A DNA stretch of 64,000 bases, taken from the NCBI RefSeq assembly GCF_046630445.1, contig NC_092335.1, forward strand, positions 315,876,501 through 315,940,500. Reading direction: 5' to 3'. This document shows positions 1 to 14,968 of this stretch, piece by piece. Both the position numbers and the translations under genes were made by a program. Origin of the DNA: Rutidosis leptorrhynchoides (lineage: Eukaryota; Streptophyta; Magnoliopsida; Asterales; Asteraceae). Within the stretch, counting starts at the first letter, position 1, and each line of letters begins with the position of its first letter. The notes under the pieces were generated by a model, which had not been told where the DNA came from, did no database searches, and saw only the letters and a program-made list of their open reading frames with translations.

Positions 1-213
1 CCTAACATTAGGAAGGTGATTTTGATCAATTTTAGGATAGGATTGTAAGACATATGTTTTAAGATTACAAGGCAATCCTAAGTGCTTTAAAGTCTAAGGC
101 AGGAAAGGTTATAGTTTCCTAGATTGCTAAGGCACCCTAGCTAACAAGTAAGGCACACATAAAAATGCAATCCTGGTTCTCTATAACAGCCTGGTTATGC
201 TCTGATACCAATC
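1..213 (-). mobile_element. Internal leader of Ty3/gypsy element B with Met-tRNA primer binding site (partial)
   Basis: The complement of positions 199-210 reads TGGTATCAGAGC, the usual primer binding site of plant Ty3/gypsy elements primed by initiator Met-tRNA. It sits three bases from the LTR edge at 214, so the element runs leftward, out of the window. The remaining 200 bases are untranslated leader with no coding signal. Only this edge of the element can be judged. Confidence 0.75.
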
Positions 214-2303
214 TGTAACGTCCTCCCAATAGGGTCTGGAAGGAACGTCACTAATATCAAAACATACCAACATATTATAATAAACGAGAACAATACTAAA
301 TGATGAATTTAACTTTAATGAGTACGCAGCGGAAAATGAAATATCGTTACAATGACAGGAATAACATTATCGTAAATGTTCACATGCAGAAGTAATAAAT
401 GCAATATCTCTTGATCCTATATCCAAGTAGCATCACATAAGCAGTAAGTATAAGAGCTTGAATCAAACAGCACCTGAGACAAAACATGCTAAAGTGTCAA
501 CCAAAAAGGTTGAGTGAAGTTCATAGGTTTAACAAAAAGTTTGTCGTTTTTTTAGACCACAAGATTTAGTTTGTAAAGTTGATCTCCCGCAGGATCAAAA
601 AGTTATGTCAATGCGTGATATTTAGACTAAACGTTCAAGTTTGCCCCATGACAAGTTGTGTCTGTCCTTGTCGGTTTAATTTCATTATTAAGTAATACAA
701 TGACTTGGTCAAATGTATCGGGGACGTTACTCCCGATAGGCCTACCCCCAATAATTAAGCATGCCGCAGCAATTAAAAAAATCACTGTAGGGACTTAGTC
801 GGACATAGCCGGGTATAGCATAGTTTAACAGTTTCGTACTTGTGTCTAAAGTGTAAAAAGTAAAAACAGCATGTGTCTCACCCCAAATAAAGTAAGTAAG
901 TTTGCTAGCAATTAAAGAGGGGCTATGAATTCACCTTAGTAAGTAGAGAGAGAGTTATTCCTCGAAATAAAGAGTTGAACGAGTGAGCATGAAAATCAAC
1001 CTATTGACATTTAAGAGTAGTTAAGTGTTTTGCCCATGTTTAAGTTTAAGTATGTGTTTAAGTATAGTTTGTTTTACTAATTTTCTATTCCTAGTAAGTT
1101 ACTATTTTTATAAAGTTTCCATTTTTAGAAAGTTTCTTATTTTACTAAGTTTCTATGACTAGAGAGTTTCTACTTTTATCAGTGTTTTCCATTTTAGGAT
1201 ACTTGTCGTATTAAATAAGCTTCCAATCACCCCTTTCCCTTCGAATGGCTAATTTAGATCTAGGGGCTTGAGCCATAGGACCCTTTAAATCGGAAATCCA
1301 AACCCTCTGCCTAGAATCTCATAGAAACCATTCGTCAAGAAAGTTCGAAGATCTATACATCTCTAATACATATCCCAAAATGTTTTTATGTTACAATATA
1401 AGTAGTAGGTTATAGGTGCTAGTAATAGTAATAGTGTATACATGTTATTTATTTTATTTTTAATTGCATATAATTTATAACATTATTTACATGTTTCGAT
1501 AAAAATAATAACCGAAGTAAAAAGTAAAAAAAATAAAAAGTAAGAAAAGAATACTTACTAGTAGTAATTCTTCAAAGAGAGAATGAGAGAAATTTTGGTG
1601 TGAGTTTGAATGAGAAATGAGGGGTATTTATACTTGAAAAATTAGGTAAAAAGAATAAAATAATTAAAATAAAAAGAAATATTTTAATTCTTAATGGGAT
1701 TTTAAAATTAAAAAATATTAAATGTTAGGTCATGGGATAATGCACAAAATAAAATAATAAAAGTAATTTTTCCATTACAATTTTTAATTAAAAAGTAATT
1801 TATTTATTTATTTTTTTTTCATTTATTTTAAGGATTTTTTTATGTAAATAAACAAATTGATTTAATGCTTTTCCAAGAATATTTGTCAATAATATTTTAT
1901 TTTATTTTGTTTTATTTAATTAATAAATACAAATTTTGCATAAAAATAATAAATAATTCGGTATTTTGTATTTTTAATAATAATTATGATTTTAATTATT
2001 AAACTATAGTTTTAGTAAGTTTGTAAATATTATTACATTTATATATAATTGGATTTATTATATAGTTAAATATATAATACATTAACTAAATAATAAAAGT
2101 GATACAAAGTTTATATACTTAGTTAAATTATGTCAAATTATATAAATTAATAATATATTATTTATTTAAGCGTACATTGTTGACTAAAAATTACTATTCG
2201 GTCAATATTTAATTGTATATAACAACCCTTAATACATATAGCCAGACATATAACCCTAGGGTTAATTCAGTAATTTAGAAGTCGAAAAGTGAGGGTTGTT
2301 ACA
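214..2303 (-). mobile_element. 5' LTR of Ty3/gypsy element B
   Basis: On the minus strand the LTR begins TGTAACAACCCTC (at 2303) and ends GGACGTTACA (at 214), giving TG...CA ends about 2.09 kb apart, with the primer binding site just outside. A TATA box (complement of TATTTATA at 1625-1632) lies in the AT-rich middle. A 5-bp-stem hairpin (498-502 with 508-512) lies toward the LTR's 3' end and resembles one in the other LTRs of this window. B interrupts another LTR at 2303/2304. Its second end is outside the window, so neither target duplication nor age can be read. Confidence 0.75.
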
Positions 2304-3108
2304 TTTAATGATGATGATGATGATGTCGTGGTTAAGAAGAAAAAGAGAAGAAGAAGAAAATTCAAAAACTTACAATTTTAGTGTGAGAAAGACTAGAGAG
2401 AAAATTAGAGAGCAAGTGTGTGTAAAATGAGAATGAGATCAAGTGTGAAATGAAAGAATAAGGCTTGTATTTATAGGGGTGGAGGGGTGTGTAGGCCGTA
2501 GGTCTTGGGGGGACAAGGGGACAACTTTTTTCTTTTTGCATGGTGGTGGTCTAAAGGTGGTGCTTATTGTTGGGAACCCATGCAACATACGTAGTAATGG
2601 CTAACAAAAATGCTAGTATGTTGGCTCATCTTAATGGGTTTTTTTCCTACATCTTAATGGATCATAAATCCATTAAAGTTGGGCTAATTTAATGGTCCAT
2701 TAACTAGAGTAGGGTGGGTCTAAGTCCATTAAGGTAAAAAGTCCATTAAGACTAACTAGTGTGCATTAGTAAATTACTAAACGTAATTAAGCAACCAATA
2801 AGCCAAGTAATTGTCATTAGAAAATAACAATTAGTTTTACGTAGTCATAATATTCCAATTACGACAAAAGTTTAACGTGTACAAAGTACATAACTCGTTC
2901 TAAACGTCAAGTGACACTAACGGTCATAAAAGCATTCGAGGATCAAGTTAAGTGATCATGCACTTAACAACACGTTGTAAGATATTAACGAAAGTAAGTA
3001 ATCATGAATAAAGATCCCAGAGTATAAACTAGCTCAGTACGCACGTATACGCAGATTCGTGAAAGTATAGAGCACAAAAATATAAGTCGAAAAAGTCGGG
3101 TCGTTACA
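2304..3108 (-). mobile_element. Part of an LTR of a further Ty3/gypsy element (A2)
   Basis: The minus strand starts at 3108 with TGTAACGACCCGAC, the same type of LTR start as elements A and B, but the sequence behind it is not that of the A LTR at 5813-8678, so it is a separate element. A TATA box (complement of TATTTATA, 2468-2475) lies about 630 bp into it. It is broken off at 2303 by the LTR of B. Its position inside the reverse-transcriptase remnant of A suggests the order A, then A2, then B. Confidence 0.6.
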
Positions 3109-5812
3109 CAGGGTTCATGAGATCCATGAACATAGCCGGGGCTTTCGTCAATCCAAATGGCATTATTGTGAACTCATGATGCCCATAGCGTGTTCTAAAT
3201 GTTGTCTTCGGTATATCTGCCTCTTTTACTCTCATCTGATGGTAACCTGACCTCAGATCAATCTTAGAGTAACATTAGAGGTTCACCTTCGATAACAGGA
3301 ATGTGAATCGCTTTCTGATGACAAATAATGTCGGCTCTATTCTCGGCTAGCCAGTCCATTCCAACCACATGGTCGAAACTGCCTAGCTTAATCAGTATCA
3401 CATCTATCTTAAACGACGTTCCAGCCAAAGTCAAAGTACAATCACGGTAAACCTTATCATCACTCATTAGATTACCATTCCCTAGTTCTATAGAGTATAA
3501 GTTTTTTAATGACGATACAGGATTCTTAAGTCTATGGCAAAAATCTCTAGACACAAAGCTTCTATTAGCTCCAGAATCGAAAAGTACATAAACATGTTGA
3601 TTATCGAGTAGAAACGTACATGTGACTAGCTTGGGATCATCACGAGCTTCATTAGAGTTAATGTTGAAAGCTCTTCCTCTTGCAGGTTCAGTAGTCTTAC
3701 TAGCAGTTGGGCAATCCTTCCGGAAATGACCTTCTTTTCCGCACCCATAGCACATATTCGAACTAGCTTTACATTCTGCAGCCACATGTCCACTCCTTTT
3801 ACACTTATCACACTTCTTCAAACACTCTCCCGGATGGTGTCTATTACACTTTGCACATAACGAAAATCTTCCCTTATAGCCAGAACTAGTATTCGGAGTT
3901 GCAGTGTTGCCCTTAGCAGTATCTTGTTTCTTAAAGGTCTGCTGATTGAAATTCTTCCCCGAGTTATTTTTGTTGTTCCATTTCCTCTTGTTATCATAAG
4001 TTTTAGACTCGGTTGAGGCATGAGTCTTCCCTCGTTGTTCAACTTGATCCATCAACTCACCAGCCATCTCAACAGCCTTTTGTATAATTCTAGGCTTCGA
4101 AGTGGTCACACCGCTTTAAATATTCTTAGTCAATCCCTTCGCATACAGAGTGATCTTGCGGCGTTCGGGAGTAACCATATGTGGACACATGAGAGCGAGC
4201 TCAAAGAATCTCTTATTGTAACTGGCTAAATTAGTACCCACTAGCTTCAAATTTTGGAGGTCCCGCTCCATCTTAGTAGTTTCATTGTAGGGACAATACT
4301 CTTCGATCATCCGTCATTTCAAATCCTCCCATGAAGTCTCAAAAGCCTGATCCATACCTACAGAATTTGCATAAGTATTCCACCATATCAAGGCGCCATC
4401 TGATAACTTACAAGATGCAAACAGATACGGAAAACAGACTCAAGCTTCTCAAACCAACGAGTTAAACCAACTAGGCCTTCGGTTCCATTAAACGAGTGTG
4501 GTTCACAGCTCAAGAAAGTCTTGTGCGTACATCCTGCTTTTCCATTGTTTTGAGTATTAGTTGCATCCTGGTTTCGCTGATTTGCAGTGTTTGCAGTGTT
4601 GCTGTTAGTTCCGTTACGGAGTTCTGCCACAGCCTCAGTTATTCCTTCAGTGATCCACGGATGAACATCAGCTTGGGAAACTGGCTTCGGCGGCATTATC
4701 TTTCTGATCAAGATAACACACTCGGTTAGTGTTAATGAAATCGGTACATAAAAATATACTAGCAATGGGAGTGATGCATAGTAAATAATATTAAATCATA
4801 ATGATTCTAGTAGGACTAGTAATAAGTAGTAGTGATACATAGCGTTTAGTAGTAAAAATAGTAAGAACAATGTACACTAGTAGCATTAACACAAGCATGA
4901 TAAGTTACTAGGAAATCAAACACTTAAAGTAATAAAATTCTCATTCATAAATCATGCATAACCAAAGAAAATAACATATCCTTCATGTCATAACCACAAA
5001 AGTAATGACCAAATCTATTAATGTAGGTGTGAGTATCAAATAATAAGCAATAATAATCAAATAATTTCTAATAGCGTGGAACAAGTCTAAACAAGCGATC
5101 TCTATTTCTGCTTTTGGAGCTCCTTCAACAAATACTCGACCATCTTCTCCAAATTCTCGACTCGTAACGTGAGGTCATTGGTGTTGTTGTCATTAGCAGC
5201 AGCAGTGGATGTACTAGGTTTAGAAGTAGAAGTAGAAGCATCATATGGATGAAAACGGCAGCACATCTCAAGTGATTGGTTATCATAACGGAAACTCTTA
5301 TAAAATGGGTTATTAGCTCGAGCGGGTCCTTTGGGTATCCTACGGTGGCCTCTCAGTCTTTAGGGGTTAACATAGTCGGGATCAACAAAAGGTGATTGGG
5401 AACGAGTAGGCGAATCGGGTAAGTTAGGTTCAGTTTTGGATTCGGGTTCCGGGTCCTCCTCGGGATCCTCCTCCAGTTCTTCCTCTTCGAACTGTCTTTC
5501 GGGTTCCGACTCGGTATCATCCGCAAACTCGAGTATCGTATTCCCTTGTGCTTGCACAGTTTCCTCGGATTTCGTGTCGGAGTCGGTAAGAATGATAGGA
5601 TTGGAAGAAGTCATCTAGCACTCAAATAAAACACAAAGTTAGTTCATTTAGTAATCATGTCATCATAGAAATCAAGTAACATAACAAATAATGTAACTAG
5701 GGTTCATGTAACTTAACAAGTCTAGGGTTACAGTCTAGACTCAATAGATGTCCTAACGTTCGACTCTCTAATGCAGCCTAGTCCTAGGTAACCGATCTGC
5801 TCTGATACCAAA
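3109..5812 (-). mobile_element. Gag, protease and reverse-transcriptase remnants of Ty3/gypsy element A (broken)
   Basis: Read right to left after the primer binding site there is an acidic Gag N-terminus (5360-5614), a Gag body (about 4116-4765), and then a stretch at 3264-4109 with CCHC zinc knuckles (CDKCKRSGHVAAEC and CYGCGKEGHFRKDC) followed by an aspartic protease core (LFDSGAN, then VVGMDWL). At 3109-3265 lies a short piece of reverse transcriptase (SGYHQ and PFGLT motifs). This is the Ty3/gypsy order. The element is a fossil with several breaks and no complete pol. It is older than the elements nested in it. Confidence 0.8.
5799..5810 (-). other. Primer binding site of element A
   Basis: The complement reads TGGTATCAGAGC, matching the 3' end of initiator Met-tRNA, two bases from the LTR edge at 5813. 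It fixes the element as minus-strand with its 5' LTR on the right. Confidence 0.8.
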
Positions 5813-8678
5813 TGCAATATCCCGTCAGAATCCACTAACGGCGTATTAACTCTGGTCCCACAGTTTAGCGGTCACGCCCTCTATATGAGACGTTTCCGAA
5901 AAGTATTCGCATTAATTATTAAAGAATTTATTTATTTAAGAAAACGTAACTGAAAAGTATTTGACATAAATGAATATCGTAAATGAACCCAAAACATCTC
6001 AAAAATAAATAGTTTAAATGCGAATATTTGTTTTTTTGAAATAAAGACGATAAAATATGCTGGACACCGTCCAGTTCTAGCAGCAGATAGCATGACAACT
6101 TCTGTTTAGAGAAAGCACTACCTCTATGAACCTGAGATAAAACATGTAAAATGTCAACGAAAACGTTGAGTGAATCTACAGGTTTAGTAAAGCATTTCGT
6201 AAGTTAGGCCACAAGATTTTCTGGAAAACATCGTAAGAAAAGTATACATTATCATGAGCACTTGATTATAAAGCTTTAACCTTTGCAGATAGCTGAGCTA
6301 CATGTCTTCCGTTTACCCTGTCTAAGCATACACCAATCAAGTGTACAAGTAACGACAAAATAAGCACCGGTTATGTTGCGGTGAGGTTTGTCAAACCTAA
6401 CGGTACCGTCCCTATAAGTCGAGCTTACAAAGTAACTAATATAATCAAGCTAAGGGATTCTTGATCTGAACTCATATGTATATGTTTAAGTTTCTTGTGC
6501 CTAATATGTAGAACATTTGTAAAAAGCATGTATCTCATCCCTGTAAAAACATAGTAGGGACTGTAGACTCACATTTGCAAAAGCACTTGAAATATCTTAG
6601 CAAAATGTACTGTAGTTGAACACTCTCGATCGAACAACTCAACCTAATCACATAAGTCATCTTAAGTATACACATATAGGTCATACTTTGTCAACCCATA
6701 GTGTACGCAAAGTCCTAGTGCTCAGACCGACTCAACAAGTAAGTAAAAGTCAACTAGTCTAAGCAAGTCAACCAAAGTCAAACCAAAAGTCAACTCGGTC
6801 AAAGTGGTCAACTAAATTCAAACATCTCATTAGATCATGCAAAAATGGTCAACATGTCAAACCTAGGTGAAGTAACACTTTACAACTCATAGTTAAGCAA
6901 ATTGCACATTCGCAGTTTAAAGCATGCCTTCAAATTACGTACATCGTAGAAAGATACAACTATAGCTCATAGCAAATAACTCATAAAATTATGATCAACT
7001 CCAGATCATAACTACACTTAAAATCAATTCCAAAAAGTCCGGCCAAAGCCTCATACGACATTTAAAAGTCAGATATCAGAAGAGGTCTAGTTATGGTTTA
7101 CTAAATCAGTTTCAGCACGTGCATCAGTTTTGAAATATTTCTCAGAAAATATAGAAAATATATTTTGACGAACGCCCAATTGGAGTCATCTCAAAACATC
7201 CCAAAATTTTAGTGATAACATAATCAAAGACATCTCTTTAGCCAATTCGTACAGTTTAATCAATCTTTACAGACCTTTCAGTTTTAAATAGAAAATAGAC
7301 ATGTCACTTAGATGAGCATATACCTCATTGAAAATCATGGTTTCACAAGTTCGCATACAATTGAAATACATCAAGTAACATATAAACTAACATATTCCAG
7401 AAGATCAAAGTCTCAATAAACTTCTAGTTCACTCTAGAAATTTTCTTTCACATTCGAAAACAGATTCAGCTCACTTAACAACACGAATCTTTGTTTTGAC
7501 ATAACGGAAGCATTACGAAAGCATTTGACGTAAATCTTAAGTCTAACATGCATGATTTTTCGCAAGGAATATAATAGTACACTTTTCATTAGCCAAACCA
7601 CAAAGCATTCAAGTCAGAAAATTCGGATTACGAGCATAACCTAGTCAAAACTTCGATTAAGCATATCTTGAGCATACGATAACGAAATCACGAAAAATCA
7701 AAGTGTAAAATTAATAAATTTTTGATATCTATCTATATAAACATATTACAAGATCAGTTCACATGTCTATTTTATCAGATCATTAAAATACAAATTCATT
7801 TTTCATGCAATCAACATCAATCGAGCAATTAAACGATAAACGATAACATAAAACACCATTAATTGAGCACTAGACTTTATTACACTATGTAATTGAACTA
7901 AAATCTGAATTAATAAAATTAGGGTTTGCAATTTTATCATAAAAACATGATTTGCTAGTACGTACGCGTAGAGAACGACGCAAGGAACAACGTTTATGCT
8001 TAAGGTTTCTTCTAATTTCAAGTTTTGAGTGGTGTATTGATGATGATGGTGATCGACGATGATGATTGGGGAGGGAGAGCAACCAGTCGACTAAAATAGG
8101 GTTTAGGGATAAGTGTGGGTGGTTACTTCTATTTATATATTTAAGTTAGGGCCTAAATTTAACTAACTAGTGACCTTGTAGCCTAAGTTAAGTCCATAAA
8201 GGGGTCCATTGGGGGGGGGGGGGGGGGGTTTCGACCGAATGGCCCTCTAAGGGGTGTCATGGGCTCGGTTTTGCTAAATTACTCATAAGCGTGTGGTTCG
8301 TTTCGAGTGTCGTTAATCGTACCGGGTCTCCGGAACGTTAACTAGTCGATGAAATGAAATCATCGGATTTAATTCATTAATTATATAATAAATTAAATAA
8401 GTTTTTCTTAAAGTCAATAATTATTGAAAATAATTATTTTGTCGTTTTTCTGAGTTCCGTAAACTGAAAAGTTTTCTAGGCGATTAACTTAATCGTAACG
8501 TTTTCTAGTTATCTCACTTTTCAAAATAAGTTCATAAATTAATATAACATATTAACTCAAGTAATCCTCTAAGAACAAGTATGCATTTAATTATACTAAA
8601 CACACAAGTCTAAGTAAACACCGTTAAACACTTAACGGACAAGTAATGATAGTAAACAGAAAAAGTCGGGTTGTTACA
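5813..8678 (-). mobile_element. 5' LTR of Ty3/gypsy element A
   Basis: The minus strand begins TGTAACAACCCGAC at 8678 and ends GGGATATTGCA at 5813, about 2.87 kb, with the primer binding site outside. A TATA box (complement of TATTTATA, 8130-8137) lies about 540 bp in. A run of about 18 G stands near 8212-8229. A hairpin with stem CAACG/CGTTG (6155-6159 with 6164-6168) lies toward its 3' end. No second full LTR of this family is in the window, so no age can be given. Confidence 0.75.
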
Positions 8679-9374
8679 ATCACGAAGCATAATCAAGTCA
8701 TGAAGATTATAAATCTATGATGTTTTCGTCATTTGATGGAGTGAATCTCTCTAAAATGATCGGTTTGTGAATTTTCGGCCTTAACACCTAAACATATCTG
8801 AAGAAGAGATTGATTACGAATCAGGAAAAAAAAGGGTTAATAATCTCAGAAGCTCGAAGTGATTCAACTAGTTTTCGTTTGATTAATAAAACAAGTAATC
8901 TCAGAATTCAAGGATGATACACAATTGGGGAAGAAATGTTCTTTTGTTTGAAATTGGGGAAGAAAACGACTTGAATTAACGGGAAGAAGATGATACAACG
9001 AGATTAGGGTTTTTATTTATGAATAAGATGATGATAAGTAATTTAATATAGAGGATTCATGGCTCGATCAGTTTAGGAAGAAGACGGTGATTTTGTTCAT
9101 GGATTCTTGACTTCACGTGGTTTATAGCTTTGGGAAAAAAGAGATAACAGATATGTTTAAAGATTGTTGTTTTGTAAGGATTTTGTGTTTAGGGTTAAAA
9201 AGGATAAAAAGACAAAAATACCCTCATGTGCCTGGCACATGAGATGACTTTAACAAAAAAATAGACGGAAGTAGACATAAGACATCGAGCGTTATTTTGT
9301 GAAAACTTGTATATGGGTAAGTGCTTACGTAATTTGTCAAAATTACAAATATTTTGCAACTCGAGTTTAACAGG
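8679..9374. other. Unassigned sequence between LTR element A and a LINE fragment
   Basis: No coding frame, terminal repeat or RNA gene is apparent. A short palindrome (CATGTGCCTGGCACATG) lies near 9226-9242 next to a C-poor AAAAATACCC tract. It may be old intergenic DNA or a degraded repeat. Confidence 0.3.
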
Positions 9375-9622
9375 CCCGATGGCTTTCTAAGAATGGAGAT
9401 TCAGAAACAGTGTCGTGTTCCCTGGCGAAAATATGAAGAAATCTTTTTTATTTGATTCGTTGCGTAGTTTTTCATTTTTGTGGTATCCTAGTAGAGTAAA
9501 ATGTGATATTTCTTGGAATGATTGGTTTGTAAAGCCCTTGTAATGTTTGTGGTTTTTTGCCCTCTAGTTGCTTGCTAGAGGGTAGTTTATTAATAAAAAA
9601 TTTAATGTACCAAAAAAAAAAA
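9375..9622 (+). mobile_element. 5'-truncated L1-type LINE, 3' end with poly(A)
   Basis: A plus-strand frame to the TAA at 9541-9543 encodes a tail reading SFSFLWYPSRVKCDISWNDW, then FVKPL. This Trp-rich ending is typical of plant L1 ORF2 proteins. It is followed by an untranslated tail with an AATAAA-like site (TTAATAAAAAA) and an A-run at 9612-9622. Only about 250 bp is present, as expected for a copy that stopped early in reverse transcription. I saw no clear target duplication. The left edge is approximate. Confidence 0.6.
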
Positions 9623-9704
9623 GAAATCCAACTACGGAGCTACGAATGGATCTCAAATAGCTCAAAGAAACTCAACCTCGACCGACTACAATGGATTTCA
9701 AACC

Positions 9705-11765
<2,061 letters not shown>

Positions 11766-14525
11766 AGTAGTAGTATATGGATCCCTAATTATACAAGATG
11801 GATCCTGCATCTAGTTCAAATTCTTTAAACTCCGACAGCGATTTCTATATGGATATTCACCTGAATTCCGAAGACAGTGTAACCGGAATGGATCAACCAA
11901 TCAGCCATCACCTATTCTGGATGAATTAGGTATGGGTTCGTAGCTTACTTAATCATTGGAGACAAGAACAAGGCGATCCCTTCCATCCACCACATTGCCC
12001 TCTTGGCGAAGAACCTGAAGCACTTACCGGCGAACCTGTTCGTAATACCATGTTCTCTCTCATCTCCAGAATATCTTGTCATGATTATATACTCTCTCAA
12101 ATTCTGGATCTTATTCATCCGCTCGTCCGAACCGCCAATCATCCCGGTGTTGTAAAAGAAGTCAACGAGCTTCGCGCTCGGGTAGTGGCTTTGGAGAATA
12201 TGGTGCAAAGATTACAAGCACCAGCAGAATCACCGGCATCAACAGTACCACCGACAACAACACCAACAGTACCATTACCACCAACAACAACATCCGCACC
12301 GCAAGCCTCAACATCACAATATGTACCTTGAACATCAACGTCATACGCACCATAGATACCAAGGAATACCAACAACAACAAACGATGAAGTATTGATTCA
12401 TAAGTTCATCAAAGAAATATTCTACAGAGAATATGTAGTTTCTAAAAGTTTTAGAGATTAAATATTCTAGTCCTAGTCGAAAACCAGATGAGATTAATAT
12501 TATATTAACTCATTAAATCCATGATTACATCTAAGGAAAATATATATGTAGGTATATTTTCATAAAGATTGTAATTAAGAAAATTCTTTTGTACAAACTG
12601 TTAATGGTGAGAATATTTTAACGGGTAGGTAATACCCGAGAAATATATAAATTCACAATTAATATGTTACATTCTTCGATTCTGATTCAACAAATCATCA
12701 ACTATACTCACTACTTTCACAACAATAAATATTCTTTTATAAAAATCAAAGCAACCATCCTCATCCAAATTTGATTACATATTTTGATTTTGACAAATCA
12801 AAATCCAAGTCAAGATTTAACAAAAGACATCATTCTTAGATTCTTACATCTTTCAAATGCCATACTTTGAATTCAAAACTGTACTAGAACATCATATGTA
12901 TACATATAACATTCATCTCTTAGAATTATGAGCTTTCATTCTGAAAATCTAAAAAGCAATCAGTCTACGAATCAATACTCTGAATGTTGAAAAAGCTGAT
13001 AAAGCAGCAACAACTGTAAACGACCTTAACAGTAAAAAGTTGATAATAAAGAATAGTGTGCTGGCAAAGCTCAGAAAAAGAGAAAGTGTGGAACTGGAAA
13101 ACGGATTAAAGTATGAAGGAGGCTGTGGATAAATCACAAAGACTAAAGCTGCCTTCAAAGAATCCAAATGATTCAGTATATGCTGAAGTCATTAACGAAT
13201 ACCTTGCTCCTGACTCTAAACCTTTACGGACAAATCTTCTTTATCATCTTTCAATATTAGAAATTCTAAGATATCATCGTATCTTTCATTATAAATATTC
13301 TCGATATTTCTGAAGATATTTTCATAACTATTCTTATCTGAAATCATTTATCTCTTCACGATATCAGTGTTACATCAGAAAGGAAACTGTTTTAGTTTCT
13401 AAAATCGGAAAAGTTTGAACTTAAATGTTATTGAAGCAGTGTTGGTAACTGAAGCATGAGTTAGTATAATATAATAACACTTGATTAACGTGATTATATT
13501 ACAGTAATTCATGCTGAGTTTCTAAATGGAACGTGATGATTCACAGATCATAACGTCATCATGTGCTATGTCATACGACTCTTGTATTCTATTTAATCTC
13601 TAAAATATCAAGAAAATATTTCTTGATGATTCGGTCTTTTCCAGGGTATTCTGGTAATTTAACAAATCAAGATCGTGTCATTACCATTTTCTTCTTAGAA
13701 CATTAACAATGTTCATTCCGAAATTCATATCTGCGAATTCTGGACCATTACAAGCAATGCTTAGTCACAAGAAGAAGAAACGAAGGGACAAAACTCCGAA
13801 ATAGAAATTGGGGTATAAATCGCAACAAATAAAAGAGAGCATTAACTGGGAATGACAATAATTATAGAAGACAGAAGCAGGAACTTTGAAATATAAGGGA
13901 GAATACAAAGTCCGATAACAACACATAAATTACAAACCGTGTATATCAATGTTTATCGCAACATAAAGACACCGGAGAATTAAAAACATTATAACCCCAA
14001 GGGCAAAGTAGAAGTAAGCAGATTCCTCTGGCGGAAGTTGGAAAAGGAGAATAATTGTTGCGATAGTAAGGATAAGGACAAAGATCAGAACTGGATTAAG
14101 CATTTTCACAATCTTTTGAATTTGGGAATTGAGTATAGGAATGGTAAAAGTAAGGAAACGAAGGGGTGGATTTATAGTGAAATATTCGACAGAGTAATCA
14201 AAACAGATGATCGCATTTAAAGCGGATCCTAATTTTCTTGATTTTCGAAGAATCAAATCTTATTACTAAGACCTTCTCCAAATCTCTTGAACTCTGGAAA
14301 TCAACCTGTCTACGTCAAAAGATATGACGAAACTTTACCTACTCATTTCACTCCTTTATGATAACTTCATTTATACTCTTCGTGTAACCAAATTGTTTTA
14401 TCTATATTACTCGCTGATGATAAAACTTTAATTTTCAGCTCGCAAGCATCATGAAAACGTATTTATTGTCAGCCATGACCATCTCAATCAAATTTCGGGA
14501 CGAAATTTCTTTAACGGGTAGGTAC
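11766..14525 (+). mobile_element. Internal region of element D, with Gag-like remnant
   Basis: The first 600 bases carry a Gag-like remnant on the plus strand. It is best seen at 12050-12331, where a coiled-coil-like ELRARVVALENMVQRLQ is followed by a Pro/Thr-rich tail, and the same region recurs in element C near 19500-20010. No protease, RT or integrase motif was found. The motif TTTAACGGGTAGGTA occurs at 12617-12631 and again at 14510-14524 next to the right LTR, where it is the presumed polypurine-tract region. An antisense hydrophobic reading frame lies at 13930-14256. The element is broken. Confidence 0.7.
13930..14256 (-). CDS. Antisense membrane-protein-like reading frame in element D
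   Basis: This frame of 108 codons lies on the strand opposite the element, just inside the right LTR. Its last 57 residues start at an internal Met (14103) and contain two hydrophobic stretches, around LIFVLILTIATIILLF and ALGVIMFLILRCLYVAI, separated by the polar PPEESAY. A clearly related frame occurs at the matching place in element C (22680-22937). Some plant Ty3 elements of the Tat lineage are known to carry an antisense ORF between pol and the 3' LTR. Whether this is the same phenomenon is inference. It may also be a by-product of sequence composition. Confidence 0.35.
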   Translation of the reverse strand: MILRKSRKLGSALNAIICFDYSVEYFTINPPLRFLTFTIPILNSQIQKIVKMLNPVLIFVLILTIATIILLFQLPPEESAYFYFALGVIMFLILRCLYVAINIDIHGL

Positions 14526-14702
14526 TGTGACAACCCGGAAATTTCTGACCAAATTTAAACTTTATCTTTATATTATTCCGACACGATAAGCAAAGTTTGT
14601 TAAGTTGAATCTCAAGAAGTGTAAACTGTATTCATACATTCATTTAACCTTAACCAAACCCTGACGATTCACGAATCATTAAAATTGGATTGGAAAATAT
14701 AC

Positions 14703-14794
<92 letters not shown>

Positions 14795-14968
14795 CAAAAA
14801 TATAATATTAACTTAGTCAAAAAAAACGTCTTGATTTAAAATAATATATTTTGATAAACAACGAGTCACTGATTTATAGAAGCAAATGACCAAAACGCTC
14901 AATTTTATAAGTTACATTTTTTATAAGGTAATTTATTGATGAGTAAGTCAAATTATTAATAAGGGTAC
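14526..14968 (+). mobile_element. Right LTR of element D, first segment
   Basis: It begins TGTGACAACCCGG directly after the polypurine-region motif and matches 9705-10247 apart from a shorter (AT)n tract (14707-14792). It stops at the target site of element C. Its last five bases, GGTAC (14964-14968), are repeated at 28075-28079, and the LTR resumes there. Confidence 0.85.

Noticed and set aside
12050-12331. 93-codon frame as a host gene
   Set aside because: It is homologous to the same region of element C and lies just after an LTR, so it is Gag-like element sequence.
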